64,000 nt of DNA from Fuscovulum blasticum DSM 2131 (GCF_003034965.1 NZ_PZKE01000002.1:124001-188000); one strand, 5' to 3'. Shown: positions 31,346 through 41,730, counted from the first letter of the stretch. Notes: a model not told the origin generated them from the letters alone. Program-made: numbers and translations.

Positions 31346-32599
31346 TCAGCCGAACTTCAGCCGGTCGATGCCGACCAGCCGGTCATAGACCCAGTAAAGG
31401 ACCAGGATCGCCACCAGCAGCAGCGCCGCCAGCGCGGCCGCCAGCGACCAGTTTGATTTCGTCATGTGGAAGCTGACCAGATTGGAAATCAGTTGCCCAT
31501 CAGCGCCACCCACCAGCGCGGGGGTGATGTAGTAGCCCACAGCCAGAATGAAGACGAGCAGCGAGCCGGCGGCGATTCCGGGCAGCGTCTGCGGCAGATA
31601 GACCCGGCGGAAGGTGGTCCAGCTTGTGGCGCCCAGAGACCGGGCGGCACGGGCATAGCTGGGCGGGATCACCCGCATCACGGAATAAAGCGGCAGGATC
31701 ATGAACGGCAGCAGCACATGTGTCATGGCGACGATGGTGCCGGTCATGTTGTACATCATGCTCAGGCGGTTGCCGTCGCTGACCAGGCCAAGCGCCACCA
31801 GCATGTTGTTGACAACCCCCTGCTCTTGCAGAAGCGCGATCCAGGCTGTCGTCCGCACCAGAAGTGATGTCCAGAACGGCAGCAGCACCAGGATCATCAG
31901 CAGTGAGGATTTGGCCATCGGCAGCGTGGCCAGCAGATGCGACACCGGAAAGGCCAGCAGCAGGCAGATCACCGTGATCAGCGCCGAGACCAGGAAGGTC
32001 TTGACGAAAAGATAGACGTAGATCCGTTCCTTGTCGCCGCCGCGCGCCCAGCCGTCATCGGTCAGCTTGCGGTCCACCGCGACCTGATAGAAATCGCCGG
32101 TATAGGTGCTGGAGGCGTCATACATCCCGCGCCACAGTGCCGGCTGTCCCCATTTCGCATCCTCGGCCAGCAGCGCCTCCTTGTAAGGGGGCGCCAGATC
32201 CTTGGCCGCCCGCGCGCCAGATTTGAACAAGCTGATGGTGCCGGGCACGGTATAGTTGATGCGGGTTCCCACCATGCCGGTGGTCTTGTCCGCCTGCATC
32301 TTCGCCAGATCCTGCACCAGCGCGGCAAAGGCCGCCTCCGGCGGATTGGCGGGGTCGAATCCGGGGTTTTCGGCGAACCACTGCACCAGCGCGGGCGCAT
32401 TGGCGGAAAAGCCGTCATGTTCGAATGACCGTTTCAGCATATAGCCGATCGGTATCAGGAAGGTCAGCAGCACGAAGGCCAGCAACGGCAGCACCAGCAG
32501 GAAGGCGCGGCGGCGCGACCTGGCCTGCGCGGTTGCCAGCGCGGCCTTGAGCGGACGCCCGTCGGCAGTTTTCAGCAGCGTCGTGGCGTCTTCGGCCAT
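31346..32599 (-). CDS. potB: Polyamine-type ABC transporter permease PotB
   Basis: A 417-residue permease. A cytoplasmic N-terminus and first segment (AFLLVLPLLAFVLLTFLIPI) are followed by an unusually long periplasmic insertion of about 150 residues before segment 2; the EAA loop ARAARSLGATSWTTFRRVYL is normal. This long insertion is known in the PotB-like branch of Rhodobacterales opine/polyamine transporters. Start at 32599 behind GAGGA. Confidence 0.9.
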   Translation of the reverse strand: MAEDATTLLKTADGRPLKAALATAQARSRRRAFLLVLPLLAFVLLTFLIPIGYMLKRSFEHDGFSANAPALVQWFAENPGFDPANPPEAAFAALVQDLAKMQADKTTGMVGTRINYTVPGTISLFKSGARAAKDLAPPYKEALLAEDAKWGQPALWRGMYDASSTYTGDFYQVAVDRKLTDDGWARGGDKERIYVYLFVKTFLVSALITVICLLLAFPVSHLLATLPMAKSSLLMILVLLPFWTSLLVRTTAWIALLQEQGVVNNMLVALGLVSDGNRLSMMYNMTGTIVAMTHVLLPFMILPLYSVMRVIPPSYARAARSLGATSWTTFRRVYLPQTLPGIAAGSLLVFILAVGYYITPALVGGADGQLISNLVSFHMTKSNWSLAAALAALLLVAILVLYWVYDRLVGIDRLKFG

Positions 32600-32664
32600 G
32601 CGATCCTCGGGGTCGTCCGGTGGCAGGAAAGCCGGGCGCAGGAAACCCCGCGCCCGGCCGCTGA

Positions 32665-33732
32665 TTATTGCGACAGCCAGGCCTGGAAGCGCTCGTTCAG
32701 TTCGGCGTCATGGTCGACCCAGAACTCGGACGAGGTTTCCAGCGCGTTGGTCATGTTTTCCGGCGCGGTCGGCAGGTGCGGCGCCATCACCGTCTTGCCG
32801 TCCTTGAAGATGATCTCGGTGGCCATCGACGATTTGCGCGCCGGACCGTAGGAGATCTGCTGAGCCGAGGCGCGCAGGCCTTCGGTCGAGGTGGAGAAGG
32901 CGATGAACTTCATCGCGTCTTCCTTGTTCGGCGCCCCCTTCGGCACGACGAACATTTCGTTTTCATAGATCTGGCCATCCCAGACGATCTGGAACGGTTT
33001 GCCTTCGTTCATCGCCGCGGCGAAGATGCGCCCGTTATAGGCGGTGGTCATCGCCACTTCGCCATCGGCCAGAAGCTGCGGCGCCTGCGACCCGGCTTCC
33101 CACCAGACGACATCCTTCTTGATGGTGTCGAGCTTGGCGAAAGCGCGATCCACGCCTTCCGGCGTCGAGAGCACGGCATAGACTTCCGAAGCCGGAACGC
33201 CGTCGCCCATCAGCGCCAGTTCCAGAACCGCCTTGGCGCCCTTCTTCAGACCGCGCTTGCCGGGGAACTTCTCAAGATCAAAGAAATCGGCAACCTTGGT
33301 CGGGCCTTCCGCGAACTTGGTGGTGTCATAGGCAAAGACGTTCGACCAGATGTCGGTCGAGACGGCACATTCGGTCACGGCGCCGGGCAGGAAGTCGTCG
33401 GCGGCAGGGGTGCCATCGGCACCGGCGGGCAGCGTGGCAATGTCGATCGGCTCCAGCACGCCTTCGTCGCACAGGCGGATGGCGTCGGCATATTCGATGT
33501 TGGCGACATCGACCGTGACGTTGCCCGATTCGACCATGGCCTTGACCGGGGTGGCCGGGTTGTCGCTGTCGACCATGATGGTCTTGATGCCGGTCGTGGC
33601 CATGAACGGCTTCACGAAGGCTTCGGTCTGGGCTTCGCCATAGGCGCCGCCCCAGGACATGACCGTCAGGTCGGCATGGGCCGCAGAGGCCAGGCCGGTC
33701 AGTGCCGTCGACAGGATCAGGATTTTCTTCAT
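32665..33732 (-). CDS. potD: Periplasmic polyamine-type binding protein PotD
   Basis: A 355-residue binding protein with a signal peptide (LILSTALTGLASAAHA, mature DLTVMSWGG). YDTTKFAEGPTKVADFFDLE and WEAGSQAPQLLADGEVAMTT match the spermidine/putrescine-binding family. It lies between potA and potB with about 65 bases on each side, which may allow higher expression of the binding protein. The ligand is inferred from family only. Confidence 0.9.
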   Translation of the reverse strand: MKKILILSTALTGLASAAHADLTVMSWGGAYGEAQTEAFVKPFMATTGIKTIMVDSDNPATPVKAMVESGNVTVDVANIEYADAIRLCDEGVLEPIDIATLPAGADGTPAADDFLPGAVTECAVSTDIWSNVFAYDTTKFAEGPTKVADFFDLEKFPGKRGLKKGAKAVLELALMGDGVPASEVYAVLSTPEGVDRAFAKLDTIKKDVVWWEAGSQAPQLLADGEVAMTTAYNGRIFAAAMNEGKPFQIVWDGQIYENEMFVVPKGAPNKEDAMKFIAFSTSTEGLRASAQQISYGPARKSSMATEIIFKDGKTVMAPHLPTAPENMTNALETSSEFWVDHDAELNERFQAWLSQ

Positions 33733-33797
33733 GCGTCAGCTCCCTGTTTTGGAACGATTTTTCGTTCAGTATTGGCCGCCATGACCGGCGGCAGGCA

Positions 33798-34898
33798 TCA
33801 AGGGTCGAGGGCGCGGGCATCCTGCGGATGCCAGCCCACCTTGATCTTCTGGCCGGGAACCAGTCGGGTCTGCCCCAGCGTGTTGCGCATCTTCATCACG
33901 AAATCCTCGGTCCCGGCGACCTTGAGGACAGCGCGAAGGATGTCGCCCATATAGATGACCTCGACCACCTCGGCGTCCAGCGTATGGGCACCGGCAGGCA
34001 TCATCTCGGGCTTGAACTCCACCCGCTCGGGCCGGATCGAGACCAGCGTCTTCTGGCCCTTTTCCTTGATGTTGACGGGGGTTGCGTCGATCAGCTCACC
34101 CGTGGCCAGCCGCACCAGCGCCTTGTCGCCCGACAGTTCCTCGATGGTGCCCGGCAGCTTGTTGTTTTCGCCGATGAACTGGGCGACGAAGCTGTTTTCC
34201 GGGCGTTCGTACAGATCGGCCGGCGGGGCAAGCTGCTGGATGCGGCCATCGTTGAACACCGCCACCCGGTCCGACATGGTCAGCGCCTCGCCCTGGTCGT
34301 GGGTGACATAGACCACGGTGATGCCAAGGCTTTCGTGCAGGTGCTTGATCTCGAACTGCATGTGTTCGCGCAACTGCTTGTCCAGCGCCCCCAGCGGTTC
34401 GTCCATCAGCACCAGCGCCGGGTCGAAGACCAGCGCGCGCGCCAGTGCGATCCGCTGCTGCTGGCCGCCCGAAAGCTGCGCCGGACGGCGGTTGGCAAAG
34501 GCGCCCATCTGCACCATGTCCAGCGCCCGCTTGATCTTGGCCTCGCGCTCGGATTTGCCCAGCCCGCGCACCTCAAGCGGGAAGGCAAGGTTTTCCCCCA
34601 CCGTCATATGCGGGAACAGCGCATAGTTCTGGAACACCATGCCGATCCCGCGCTTGTGCGGCGGAACCGAGTTGATCGGCGCCCCGTCCAGCCGGATCTC
34701 GCCATGCGTTGCGGTCTCGAACCCGGCCAGCATCATCAGACAGGTGGTTTTCCCACTGCCCGACGGCCCCAGCATTGTCAGAAACTCGCCCTTGGCGATA
34801 TTCAGGTTCAGGTCTTTGACGACCAGCGTCACGCCGTCATAGCTTTTCTGGACGTGTTCGAATGCGACATAGGCGTCGCTCCGGGTTTCTACCGCCAC
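33798..34898 (-). CDS. potA: Polyamine-type ABC transporter ATPase PotA
   Basis: A 366-residue ATPase. Walker A GPSGSGKTTC, signature LSGGQQQRIALARAL, Walker B ALVLMDEPLGALD and the His switch VTHDQGEAL are intact, followed by a C-terminal TOBE domain. Start is GTG 34898 with GGAG six bases ahead. It is the first gene of the operon; a TGATCAAAT motif lies about 120 bases upstream. Confidence 0.93.
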   Translation of the reverse strand: MAVETRSDAYVAFEHVQKSYDGVTLVVKDLNLNIAKGEFLTMLGPSGSGKTTCLMMLAGFETATHGEIRLDGAPINSVPPHKRGIGMVFQNYALFPHMTVGENLAFPLEVRGLGKSEREAKIKRALDMVQMGAFANRRPAQLSGGQQQRIALARALVFDPALVLMDEPLGALDKQLREHMQFEIKHLHESLGITVVYVTHDQGEALTMSDRVAVFNDGRIQQLAPPADLYERPENSFVAQFIGENNKLPGTIEELSGDKALVRLATGELIDATPVNIKEKGQKTLVSIRPERVEFKPEMMPAGAHTLDAEVVEVIYMGDILRAVLKVAGTEDFVMKMRNTLGQTRLVPGQKIKVGWHPQDARALDP

Positions 34899-35290
34899 CC
34901 ATGTCTCCCTGATGCATCGGCAGGCGACCCTGCGCTCTTGTTGCTTTGAACGTAAGCAAATGGCCCGGCCATATGCAACGCCGAAGTAACGCTTAGGCTG
35001 GCCCTGCCCTGATCGTTGATCAAATGGTCAGCAACGACGCCGAATCCGCAAGCAGAACAGTCGTATTCTGGACAAGGCCGGCAACGGGGGCGGCCACCCA
35101 AAACAACCATTCCAAACACAACTTTACGCTGCACGGATCAGGACATGCCGCGACGCAGCAAGTTGCGCCGGCAAAATGGCGTTCGCGCCGAATCGGCGCG
35201 GCCTGCAGGTTGTCATCAATTTGGGAGGGTGTTGCCCGTCCGGGCCGGTTGCCTGTCGTCAGGTCTTCGGGGGTTCACCTGGCCGGGGCG
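34899..35290. other. Long intergenic region before the pot operon
   Basis: About 390 bases without a convincing gene. It contains the candidate GntR operator at 35014-35025, presumably the pot promoter, and a 17-bp palindrome CGCGCCGA-A-TCGGCGCG at 35184-35200 of unknown role. The rest shows nothing I can name. Confidence 0.6.
35014..35030. promoter_or_regulatory. Candidate GntR operator before potA
   Basis: CGTTGATCAAATGGTCA, sharing TGATCAAAT with the sites at 2523 and 3453. It lies upstream of potA at promoter distance. Confidence 0.45.
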
Positions 35291-35377
35291 TGGTGCGGAT
35301 GAAAAGACTCGAACTTTCACTCCGGTTAAGGAACAGCGACCTCAACGCTGCGCGTCTACCAATTCCGCCACATCCGC
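35291..35377 (-). tRNA. tRNA-Leu (GAG)
   Basis: An 87-base class II tRNA with encoded CCA: acceptor GCGGATG/CATCCGC, D arm TGGCGGAATTGGTAGACGC, anticodon loop TTGAGGT (GAG), variable arm and T arm AGTTCGAGTCT. Confidence 0.96.
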
Positions 35378-35416
35378 ACTCCGCCCTGGCACAGGTGGCG
35401 CGTATTTAGCGGCAGT

Positions 35417-35459
35417 TGCCCGGGAAGGAAAGGGGCATTTTCATGCCCCTTCCGGGCAA
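35417..35459. terminator. Large hairpin after the peptidoglycan-binding gene
   Basis: TTGCCCGG...AGGGGCAT pairs with ATGCCCCTTCCGGGCAA, with a seven-base bulge on one side. It lies 12 bases beyond the minus-strand stop at 35471. T runs are weak. Confidence 0.45.
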
Positions 35460-35470
35460 GCACGCGCCGG

Positions 35471-37147
35471 TCAGAAGCCCACCGCGAAGATCATCATCGG
35501 CGCGCGGGCAAGGCCCATCACCACATCCGATCCAACCTTCATCACCTGCGGATTCGGGTTCACCGGCGCGGCCGGATCGGCGGGCACGGGGGCAGCTTCC
35601 GCGACCACCGGCGCCGCCACGGGCGCGGGCACCGCAGCCGGGGCCGGGTCGGCCACCGGGGCCACCGCAACTGCGGCCGCCACCGGCACCGCAGGCGGAA
35701 CCTCGGCCGCCACATCGGTTGCCGCCGGTTCCGCCACCTCTGGCGTTACCGAAAATGCCGGAAGCGCGGCCTCTTCCACCTTGGGCTGCGGGACCAGATC
35801 CGAGGCGCGCCCGGCCAGCGTGTAAGAGGCCTTGCGGATCAGATCCTCGCGCCCGGCCATGCCGGGGGCAAAGACATCCGTCCCGCCCTCCATCGCGCCC
35901 AGTGCCACCTCATACCAGCCCATCGCCAGATCGGGGCGCTGCGTGGCGCCAAACCCCTGCGCCAGATGGTGGCCCAGCAATTCGGCATAGCCGGTCTCGC
36001 CCATCGCGGTCAGCATCAGCGCCGAGCCGATGGCCACATCCATCTGGTCGGTCTTGTAGCCCACACCAAGGCAGACCTTGGCCGTGCCCGACAGTTGCGC
36101 CGGCGACATGCCGGAATTCAGGATGAACGCCTCGACCCCGGCCAGAACCTCATCAGCCGGGCGCAGCGACAGGGCGGCGACCTGATCCTTCAGCACCGGG
36201 CCGAAACCGGCGCATTGCTGGGAAATCTGGTCGGGCGTGAAGCCCGCCACTTTGGAGGCCAGCGCATCGCCATTGCTGATGGCCGCCGCGCGCGTCAGGC
36301 AGAACTGTTCCGCCAGCGCGCCGTGGGCATCGGTCATGGTGGCGGCGGTGACATAGCCGCCGTTCTGCCCGGTGCTGAGGCTGACCGCATTGCAGACAGC
36401 CGACAACGCGCCCTTGCCGCCATTCGGGTCCATGAACGACGGCAGCGCCGGCGCGGTCGGGGCTACTTCAACCGGCGCGGCGGGTATCGGCTCAGCGGCG
36501 GCCTGGATCGGCGCTGCGGGCGCGGGTGCCGCCACGGCCGGCGCATCGGGCACGATTGCCCCGGCCGCCGCCGCGCCAACCGCAGCCCCTGCCCCTGGCA
36601 TCGCGGCAACAACCGGGCCAGCGGCCTTCATGTCGTCGCGCTGCGCCAGAATCACCCCGCGCACCCCATAGACGCTGCCCGACACGATCTCGGTGATGGC
36701 CGCGCCGCCGGCATTGGCCCGCACATGCGCGGTCACCAGGATCGTGCGTTCCTCTTGCGTCAGCTCCCCTGTGCCGGGGTGGCCCAGAAACGCCTGATAT
36801 TCAGAGATGGCCGAGCGGCTTTTCTTGCCAAGCGCCCCGTCGGCGGTGCCGACCGGCCAGCCAAAGAAGTTCAGCGCCTGCTGCACCTCGATATTGGCGG
36901 CCTTCTGTTCCGGCGAAATGGCCGACTTGGTGGATTTCGCCTTCACCTTGGTCTTGCTGCCGGGCGCGGCCTTCTTCTTCGACCCTTCATTGATGGCGGC
37001 GCCGATGATGCCGCCCACGATCAGCCCGGCCACAACATCGCCGGTATCGGCGCGCGCCGGCGCCACCAGCGGCGAGACCGGCGCGAAGGACAATGAGGCG
37101 ACAAGAAAACTGGTTGCGGCACTGGTTGCAAAAGCCCTGGTCTTCAT
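35471..37147 (-). CDS. Secreted peptidoglycan-binding protein
   Basis: A 558-residue exported protein. A long signal peptide ends near PARA; a glycine-rich helix ([20 protein letters not shown]) follows, then a PG_binding_1 domain ([32 protein letters not shown]). After an Ala/Pro linker comes a helical repeat-like domain of about 250 residues (LALGxM and YELLGHH segments), and finally a second Ala/Pro/Val-rich tail. Start at 37147 behind GGAGTGA. It lies alone, divergent from lipB. Function beyond cell-wall association is unknown. Confidence 0.8.
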   Translation of the reverse strand: MKTRAFATSAATSFLVASLSFAPVSPLVAPARADTGDVVAGLIVGGIIGAAINEGSKKKAAPGSKTKVKAKSTKSAISPEQKAANIEVQQALNFFGWPVGTADGALGKKSRSAISEYQAFLGHPGTGELTQEERTILVTAHVRANAGGAAITEIVSGSVYGVRGVILAQRDDMKAAGPVVAAMPGAGAAVGAAAAGAIVPDAPAVAAPAPAAPIQAAAEPIPAAPVEVAPTAPALPSFMDPNGGKGALSAVCNAVSLSTGQNGGYVTAATMTDAHGALAEQFCLTRAAAISNGDALASKVAGFTPDQISQQCAGFGPVLKDQVAALSLRPADEVLAGVEAFILNSGMSPAQLSGTAKVCLGVGYKTDQMDVAIGSALMLTAMGETGYAELLGHHLAQGFGATQRPDLAMGWYEVALGAMEGGTDVFAPGMAGREDLIRKASYTLAGRASDLVPQPKVEEAALPAFSVTPEVAEPAATDVAAEVPPAVPVAAAVAVAPVADPAPAAVPAPVAAPVVAEAAPVPADPAAPVNPNPQVMKVGSDVVMGLARAPMMIFAVGF

Positions 37148-37195
37148 TGCATCACTCCAACAAATGCGGTCTGGGAAATTGCCTGTGATGCTAGC

Positions 37196-37924
37196 ATGAC
37201 GCGGGCATCTGAAAAGGCCGGAATCCCGGATGCCACAGCAAAAGGACCGCTGATTTTGGTCGAATGGACGCATCTTCCGGGTCTGGCGCCCTATGAACCC
37301 ACCCTTGCCGCCATGGAGGCGCGGGCCGAAGCCATCGCGCGTGGCGAGGCGGATGAGGCGATCTGGCTGCTGGAACACCCGCCGCTTTACACCGCCGGCA
37401 CCTCGGCGCGCGACGCCGATCTGGTTGATCCGGGCCGGTTTCCCGTGATCCGCACCGGACGCGGCGGCCAGTACACCTATCACGGGCCGGGCCAGCGCAT
37501 TGTCTATACAATGCTGGACGTGCGCGCCCGTGGCGGCGATGTGCGCTGCTTTGTGCGGGCGCTGGAACGCTGGGTGATTGCCGCCCTGGCCGAGTTCAAT
37601 GTGACAGGCGAGATTCGCCCCGGCCGTGTCGGCGTCTGGGTGGTGCGGCCCGACCGCCCGGCCAACCCCGACTGCAGCCCGGCGGAAGACAAGATCGCGG
37701 CCATCGGCATCAAGATCCGCCGTTGGGTCAGCTTCCACGGCATTTCGATCAATGTCGAACCCGATCTGTCGCATTTCTCGGGCATCGTGCCCTGCGGAAT
37801 CCGCGACCATGGCGTTACCAGCCTGGTCGATCTGGGCCTGCCCGTGACGCTGGCCGATCTGGACGCCGCCTTGCTGAAAACCTTCCCCGCCGCGTTCGAT
37901 TCCGCCCCCGCCTGCGGGATGTGA
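37196..37924 (+). CDS. lipB: Octanoyl-[ACP]-protein N-octanoyltransferase
   Basis: A 242-residue transferase that moves octanoate from ACP to lipoyl domains. The family blocks [38 protein letters not shown] (catalytic Lys) and [12 protein letters not shown] (catalytic Cys) are present. The ATG at 37196 has a weak ribosome site. An insertion [12 protein letters not shown] is typical of alphaproteobacterial LipB. Confidence 0.94.
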   Translation: MTRASEKAGIPDATAKGPLILVEWTHLPGLAPYEPTLAAMEARAEAIARGEADEAIWLLEHPPLYTAGTSARDADLVDPGRFPVIRTGRGGQYTYHGPGQRIVYTMLDVRARGGDVRCFVRALERWVIAALAEFNVTGEIRPGRVGVWVVRPDRPANPDCSPAEDKIAAIGIKIRRWVSFHGISINVEPDLSHFSGIVPCGIRDHGVTSLVDLGLPVTLADLDAALLKTFPAAFDSAPACGM

Positions 37925-38034
37925 CGCCAGATAACAGGCCAAAGCTATGGGCTTGCTATTGCATATCAACCGCCCCCTGCCCCATGTTGCAGCCAAGGTG
38001 CCGAGCGTTCCGCACCGCATACGATGAGGACGAC

Positions 38035-38448
38035 ATGACCAAGTTCACCTTCCTGGCCGCCACCTTCGCCGCTCTTGCCGCGGCCCCCGCCCTGGCGGGC
38101 GATCCGGCCGCCGGCGAGGCCGAATTCAAGAAGTGCAAGGCCTGCCATTCGATCATCGCGCCCGACGGGACCGAGATCCAGAAGGGCGGCAAGACCGGCC
38201 CCAACCTTTATGGCGTGGTCGGTCGCCGGGTCGCCTCGGACCCTGATTTCCGCTATGGCGACGGCATCCTTGCGGCGGGCGCGACCGGCGCCTCGTGGGA
38301 CGAAGCCTCGATCGCGGCTTATGTCGCGGACCCGGCTGCCTGGCTGAAGCAGGTTTCGGGTGACGAAAGCGCCAAGTCCAAGATGTCGTTCAAACTGACG
38401 GCGGGCGGCGCCGATGTGGCGGCCTATCTCGCTTCGGTCGGCGGCTGA
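38035..38448 (+). CDS. Periplasmic class I cytochrome c (c550/c2 type)
   Basis: A 137-residue exported cytochrome. Signal peptide to ALA; haem motif CKACH early; the axial Met is likely in AKSKMSFKLTAGG. Such cytochromes carry electrons from the bc1 complex to aa3 oxidase, and the oxidase subunit gene ctaD follows directly, the same pairing as cycA and a ctaD gene in Paracoccus. Start at ATG 38035 behind GAGGAC. Confidence 0.92.
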   Translation: MTKFTFLAATFAALAAAPALAGDPAAGEAEFKKCKACHSIIAPDGTEIQKGGKTGPNLYGVVGRRVASDPDFRYGDGILAAGATGASWDEASIAAYVADPAAWLKQVSGDESAKSKMSFKLTAGGADVAAYLASVGG

Positions 38449-38477
38449 CAAGCCCCCGTTTCCTGAGCCTTTTCCCG

Positions 38478-38506
38478 ACGCGGCCGGTCACACCGGCCGC
38501 GTTTTT
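38478..38506 (+). terminator. Rho-independent terminator after cytochrome c
   Basis: ACGCGGCCGGT pairs with ACCGGCCGCGT across three bases, followed by TTTT. Confidence 0.85.
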
Positions 38507-38539
38507 CGTTGCCGGAACCACCGGCCGAAAATCAAGAAT

Positions 38540-38553
38540 TTGATCTATATCAA
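38540..38553. promoter_or_regulatory. FnrL box before ctaD
   Basis: TTGAT-CTAT-ATCAA, a perfect match to the FNR consensus TTGAT-N4-ATCAA, 101 bases before the ctaD ATG. In Rhodobacter FnrL represses the aa3 oxidase when oxygen is low, so a repressor role is likely. Confidence 0.75.
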
Positions 38554-38654
38554 TTTCATTGCCTGTCGCCCGCACCGCAGCTAGAACAGGTTCAAGGGAA
38601 CCGGGCCGTGGAACCAACCAACGGCCTGTACGGGATTACGCAACGGAGGACCCG

Positions 38655-40325
38655 ATGGCCGACGCCGCCATGCATGGGCATGATCATCACAAGCGCAGCT
38701 TCTTTGTGCGCTGGTTCATGTCGACGAACCACAAGGACATTGGTGTCCTCTATCTTTTCACCGCCGGTCTGGTGGGGCTGATTTCGGTCGCCTTCACCGT
38801 CTACATGCGTATGGAACTGATGCACCCCGGCGTGCAGTACATGTGCATGGAAGGTACACACCTTCTTCCTACCACCGTGGACCAGTGCACCCCGAACGGA
38901 CACCTGTGGAACGTGATCGTCACGGCGCACGGCATCCTGATGATGTTCTTCGTGGTGATCCCCGCCCTGTTCGGCGGCTTCGGCAACTACTTCATGCCGC
39001 TGATGATCGGGGCGCCGGACATGGCCTTCCCGCGGATGAACAACCTGTCCTACTGGCTGTATGTCGCGGGCACCGCGCTGGCGATTGCTTCGGTGCTGGC
39101 GCCGGGCGGCAATGGTCAGGCCGGGTCGGGGGTTGGCTGGGTTCTGTACCCGCCGCTGTCGAATCGCGAAGACGGCTTCTCGCTTGATCTGGCGCTGTTC
39201 GCGGTTCACCTGTCGGGCGCGTCGTCGATCCTGGGTGCGATCAACATCATCACCACCTTCCTGAACATGCGTGCCCCCGGCATGACCATGCACAAGGTGC
39301 CGCTGTTCCCCTGGTCGATCTTCGTCACCGCCTGGCTGATCCTGCTGTCGCTGCCCGTGCTGGCCGGCGCGATCACCATGCTGATCACCGACCGCAACTT
39401 CGACACCGCCTTCTTCAAGCCCGAGTTCGGCGGCGACCCGATCCTGTACCAGCACATCCTGTGGTTCTTCGGCCACCCGGAAGTGTATATCATCGTCATC
39501 CCCGCCTTCGGCATCATCAGCCATGTCATCGCGACCTTCGCGAAGAAGCCGATCTTCGGCTATCTGCCGATGGTCTATGCCATGGTCGGGATCGGTGTTC
39601 TGGGCTTCGTGGTCTGGGCGCACCACATGTACACCGTGGGCATGTCGCTGACCCAGCAGTCCTACTTCATGCTGGCGACGATGGTCATCGCGGTGCCCAC
39701 CGGCATCAAGGTCTTCTCGTGGATCGCAACGATGTGGGGCGGTTCGGTCGAGTTCAAGACGCCGATGCTGTTCGCCTTCGGCTTCCTGTTCCTGTTCACC
39801 GTGGGCGGCGTGACCGGCATCGTGCTGAGCCAGGCCCCCGTGGACCGCGTGTATCACGACACCTATTACGTCGTGGCCCACTTCCACTATGTGATGAGCC
39901 TTGGCGCGGTCTATGGCATCTTCGCGGGCATCTACTACTGGATCGGCAAGATGTCGGGCCGCCAGTACCCGGAATGGGCGGGCAAGCTGCACTTCTTCCT
40001 GATGTTCATCGGGTCGAACCTGACGTTCTTCCCGCAGCACTTCCTGGGCCGTCAGGGCATGCCGCGCCGCTACATCGACTATCCCGATGCCTTTGCCTAC
40101 TGGAACTATCTGTCGTCGATCGGCGCGATGATCTCGTTCGCTTCGTTCCTGCTGTTCCTGGGGATCGTGTTCTACACGCTGTTCGCCGGCAAGCGCGTGA
40201 CCCAGAACAACTACTGGAACGAATACGCCGACAGCCTGGAATGGACCCTGCCCTCTCCGCCGCCGGAGCATACCTTCGAGCAACTGCCGAAGCGTGAGGA
40301 CTGGGACCGTTCGCCCGCGCACTGA
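38655..40325 (+). CDS. ctaD: aa3-type cytochrome c oxidase subunit I
   Basis: A 556-residue, twelve-segment haem-copper oxidase subunit that reduces oxygen and pumps protons. Diagnostic motifs: [20 protein letters not shown], haem a ligand region [28 protein letters not shown] (CuB His and cross-linked Tyr), WAHHMYTVG (CuB His pair) and [12 protein letters not shown] (haem a3/a ligands). Ribosome site ACGGAGGA. It stands apart from other oxidase subunit genes, as usual in Rhodobacteraceae, and a perfect FnrL box precedes it. Confidence 0.97.
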   Translation: MADAAMHGHDHHKRSFFVRWFMSTNHKDIGVLYLFTAGLVGLISVAFTVYMRMELMHPGVQYMCMEGTHLLPTTVDQCTPNGHLWNVIVTAHGILMMFFVVIPALFGGFGNYFMPLMIGAPDMAFPRMNNLSYWLYVAGTALAIASVLAPGGNGQAGSGVGWVLYPPLSNREDGFSLDLALFAVHLSGASSILGAINIITTFLNMRAPGMTMHKVPLFPWSIFVTAWLILLSLPVLAGAITMLITDRNFDTAFFKPEFGGDPILYQHILWFFGHPEVYIIVIPAFGIISHVIATFAKKPIFGYLPMVYAMVGIGVLGFVVWAHHMYTVGMSLTQQSYFMLATMVIAVPTGIKVFSWIATMWGGSVEFKTPMLFAFGFLFLFTVGGVTGIVLSQAPVDRVYHDTYYVVAHFHYVMSLGAVYGIFAGIYYWIGKMSGRQYPEWAGKLHFFLMFIGSNLTFFPQHFLGRQGMPRRYIDYPDAFAYWNYLSSIGAMISFASFLLFLGIVFYTLFAGKRVTQNNYWNEYADSLEWTLPSPPPEHTFEQLPKREDWDRSPAH

Positions 40326-40345
40326 GCGCCCTCAGGCACGCGGGC

Positions 40346-40376
40346 AAGGCCCCGGGGGAAACCCCGGGGCCTTTTG
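40346..40376 (+). terminator. Rho-independent terminator after ctaD
   Basis: AAGGCCCCGGGG, loop GAAA, CCCCGGGGCCTT, then TTGC. Strong stem 20 bases after the stop. Confidence 0.85.
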
Positions 40377-40417
40377 CTTTGGGTAAGCCCGCCCTGAACT
40401 AACGGTGCCGCCAGACC

Positions 40418-40903
40418 ATGCCCTATGAATGGCATCCGCCCGCCGAGGAAACCCAGCGCCTGCACCTGTGGCCGCATCGGTCACTGGGGCAGCGCGGATT
40501 CGTCTGGTTCATCGGGCTGACCGCGATACTGATCGCCGTGCCGCTGGCGGCGGTGATCGGCAGCCAGGTGCTTTGGGCGCTGCTGCCGTTTCTGGGGGGT
40601 GCGCTTTGGGCGATCTGGGCCGCGCTGCGCAAGAACGGTCGCGACCGTGACATTCTTGAAGTGCTGACGCTGGCCCCCGAACAGATCAGCCTGTCGCGCC
40701 ACGGGCCGCATGGCCGCCGGCAGGACTGGCAGGCGAACCCGCATTGGGTGCGGGTTGACCTGCACCCGACCGGCGGCCCGGTGCCGCAGTATCTGACGCT
40801 GCGGGGCGCGAATCGCGACGTGGAACTGGGCGCCTTCCTGACCGAAGGCGAGCGCGCCGCGCTGGCGGGCGAGCTGCGGGCCCGGCTGGCGGCCCTGCGT
40901 TAG
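40418..40903 (+). CDS. DUF2244 membrane protein
   Basis: A 161-residue protein with two membrane segments ([39 protein letters not shown]) and a cytoplasmic domain with [15 protein letters not shown], typical of DUF2244. It commonly lies near oxidase genes in alphaproteobacteria, as here after ctaD, but its function is unknown. It converges on ynfA and the two 3' ends overlap by four bases. Confidence 0.85.
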   Translation: MPYEWHPPAEETQRLHLWPHRSLGQRGFVWFIGLTAILIAVPLAAVIGSQVLWALLPFLGGALWAIWAALRKNGRDRDILEVLTLAPEQISLSRHGPHGRRQDWQANPHWVRVDLHPTGGPVPQYLTLRGANRDVELGAFLTEGERAALAGELRARLAALR

Positions 40904-41229
40904 CCCGCCGCGCCGCGCGGGCCGAACAGGATGATGGCCGCCCCCAGCAGGCAAACCGCGCCGCCGATCAGATCCCAGCGGTCAGGCAAGCGCCCCTCGA
41001 CCAGCCAGAGCCACAGGATCGAGGCCGCGACATAGACCCCGCCATAGGCGGCATAGGCGCGCCCGGCGGCATCGGCCGGCGCCTGTGTCAGGACCAGACC
41101 GAAGGCCAGCAGAAGCAGCGCCCCCGGCACGGCCCAAAGCGGCGACGCACCCAGCCGCACCACGGCCCAGAGCGCGAAACAGCCGCCGATCTCGGCCAGC
41201 GCAGCAAGGGGAAAAAGGACCCAGGTCAT
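40900..41229 (-). CDS. ynfA: YnfA/UPF0060 family membrane protein
   Basis: A 109-residue four-helix inner-membrane protein, SMR-like in fold. [19 protein letters not shown] and [20 protein letters not shown] are the family signature. Some members have been linked to drug efflux; the role here is unknown. Confidence 0.88.
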   Translation of the reverse strand: MTWVLFPLAALAEIGGCFALWAVVRLGASPLWAVPGALLLLAFGLVLTQAPADAAGRAYAAYGGVYVAASILWLWLVEGRLPDRWDLIGGAVCLLGAAIILFGPRGAAG

Positions 41230-41271
41230 GTCCCTGCCCCCGCCCTGACGGCGAAGGCGGCGATACGGGCC

Positions 41272-41730
41272 TTAGCCAAACCGCGCCTTGACCAGCGCCC
41301 CGACGGCGCCGAAATCCATCTGGCCGGCGTGTTTCGCCTTGAGCAGCGCCATCACCTTGCCGACATCGCGGATGCTGGCGGCGCCGGTCTCGGCCATGGC
41401 GGCCTCGATCGCGACGGACACTTCCTCGGGCGACATCTGGCGCGGCAGGTATTCCTGGATCACCACGATTTCCGCCAGTTCCTTCTCGGCCAGTTCCAGC
41501 CGCCCGCCCTCTTCATAGGCGCGGGCCGATTCCTGGCGCTGCTTCACCATCTTGCCCATCAGAGCCACGATCTCGGGATCGGACACCATGCCCTCACCGC
41601 CTTCGCCGCGGCTGGCGATGTCGCGGTCCTTGATCGCCGCATTGATCAGCCGCAGCGTGGACAGGCGGTCGGCCTCTCGCTGCTTCATCGCGTCCTTCAA
41701 CGCCGTCTGAAGACGGTCCCGCAAAGACAT
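41272..41730 (-). CDS. GatB/YqeY domain protein
   Basis: A 152-residue helical protein: LRLINAAIKDRDIASRGEGG and VIQEYLPRQMSPEEVSVAIE are typical of YqeY, a stand-alone version of the GatB tail domain with tRNA-binding potential. It is divergent from carA with about 180 bases between, a pairing common in alphaproteobacteria. Confidence 0.88.
   Translation of the reverse strand: MSLRDRLQTALKDAMKQREADRLSTLRLINAAIKDRDIASRGEGGEGMVSDPEIVALMGKMVKQRQESARAYEEGGRLELAEKELAEIVVIQEYLPRQMSPEEVSVAIEAAMAETGAASIRDVGKVMALLKAKHAGQMDFGAVGALVKARFG

Noticed and set aside
35184-35200. 17-bp palindrome CGCGCCGA-A-TCGGCGCG as an operator or terminator
   Set aside because: It stands alone far from any start or stop, with no T run, and GC-rich palindromes arise easily in this genome.
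38592-40322. A 576-codon frame antisense to ctaD
   Set aside because: Strongly charged, no motif, and fully explained by codon bias of ctaD on the other strand.
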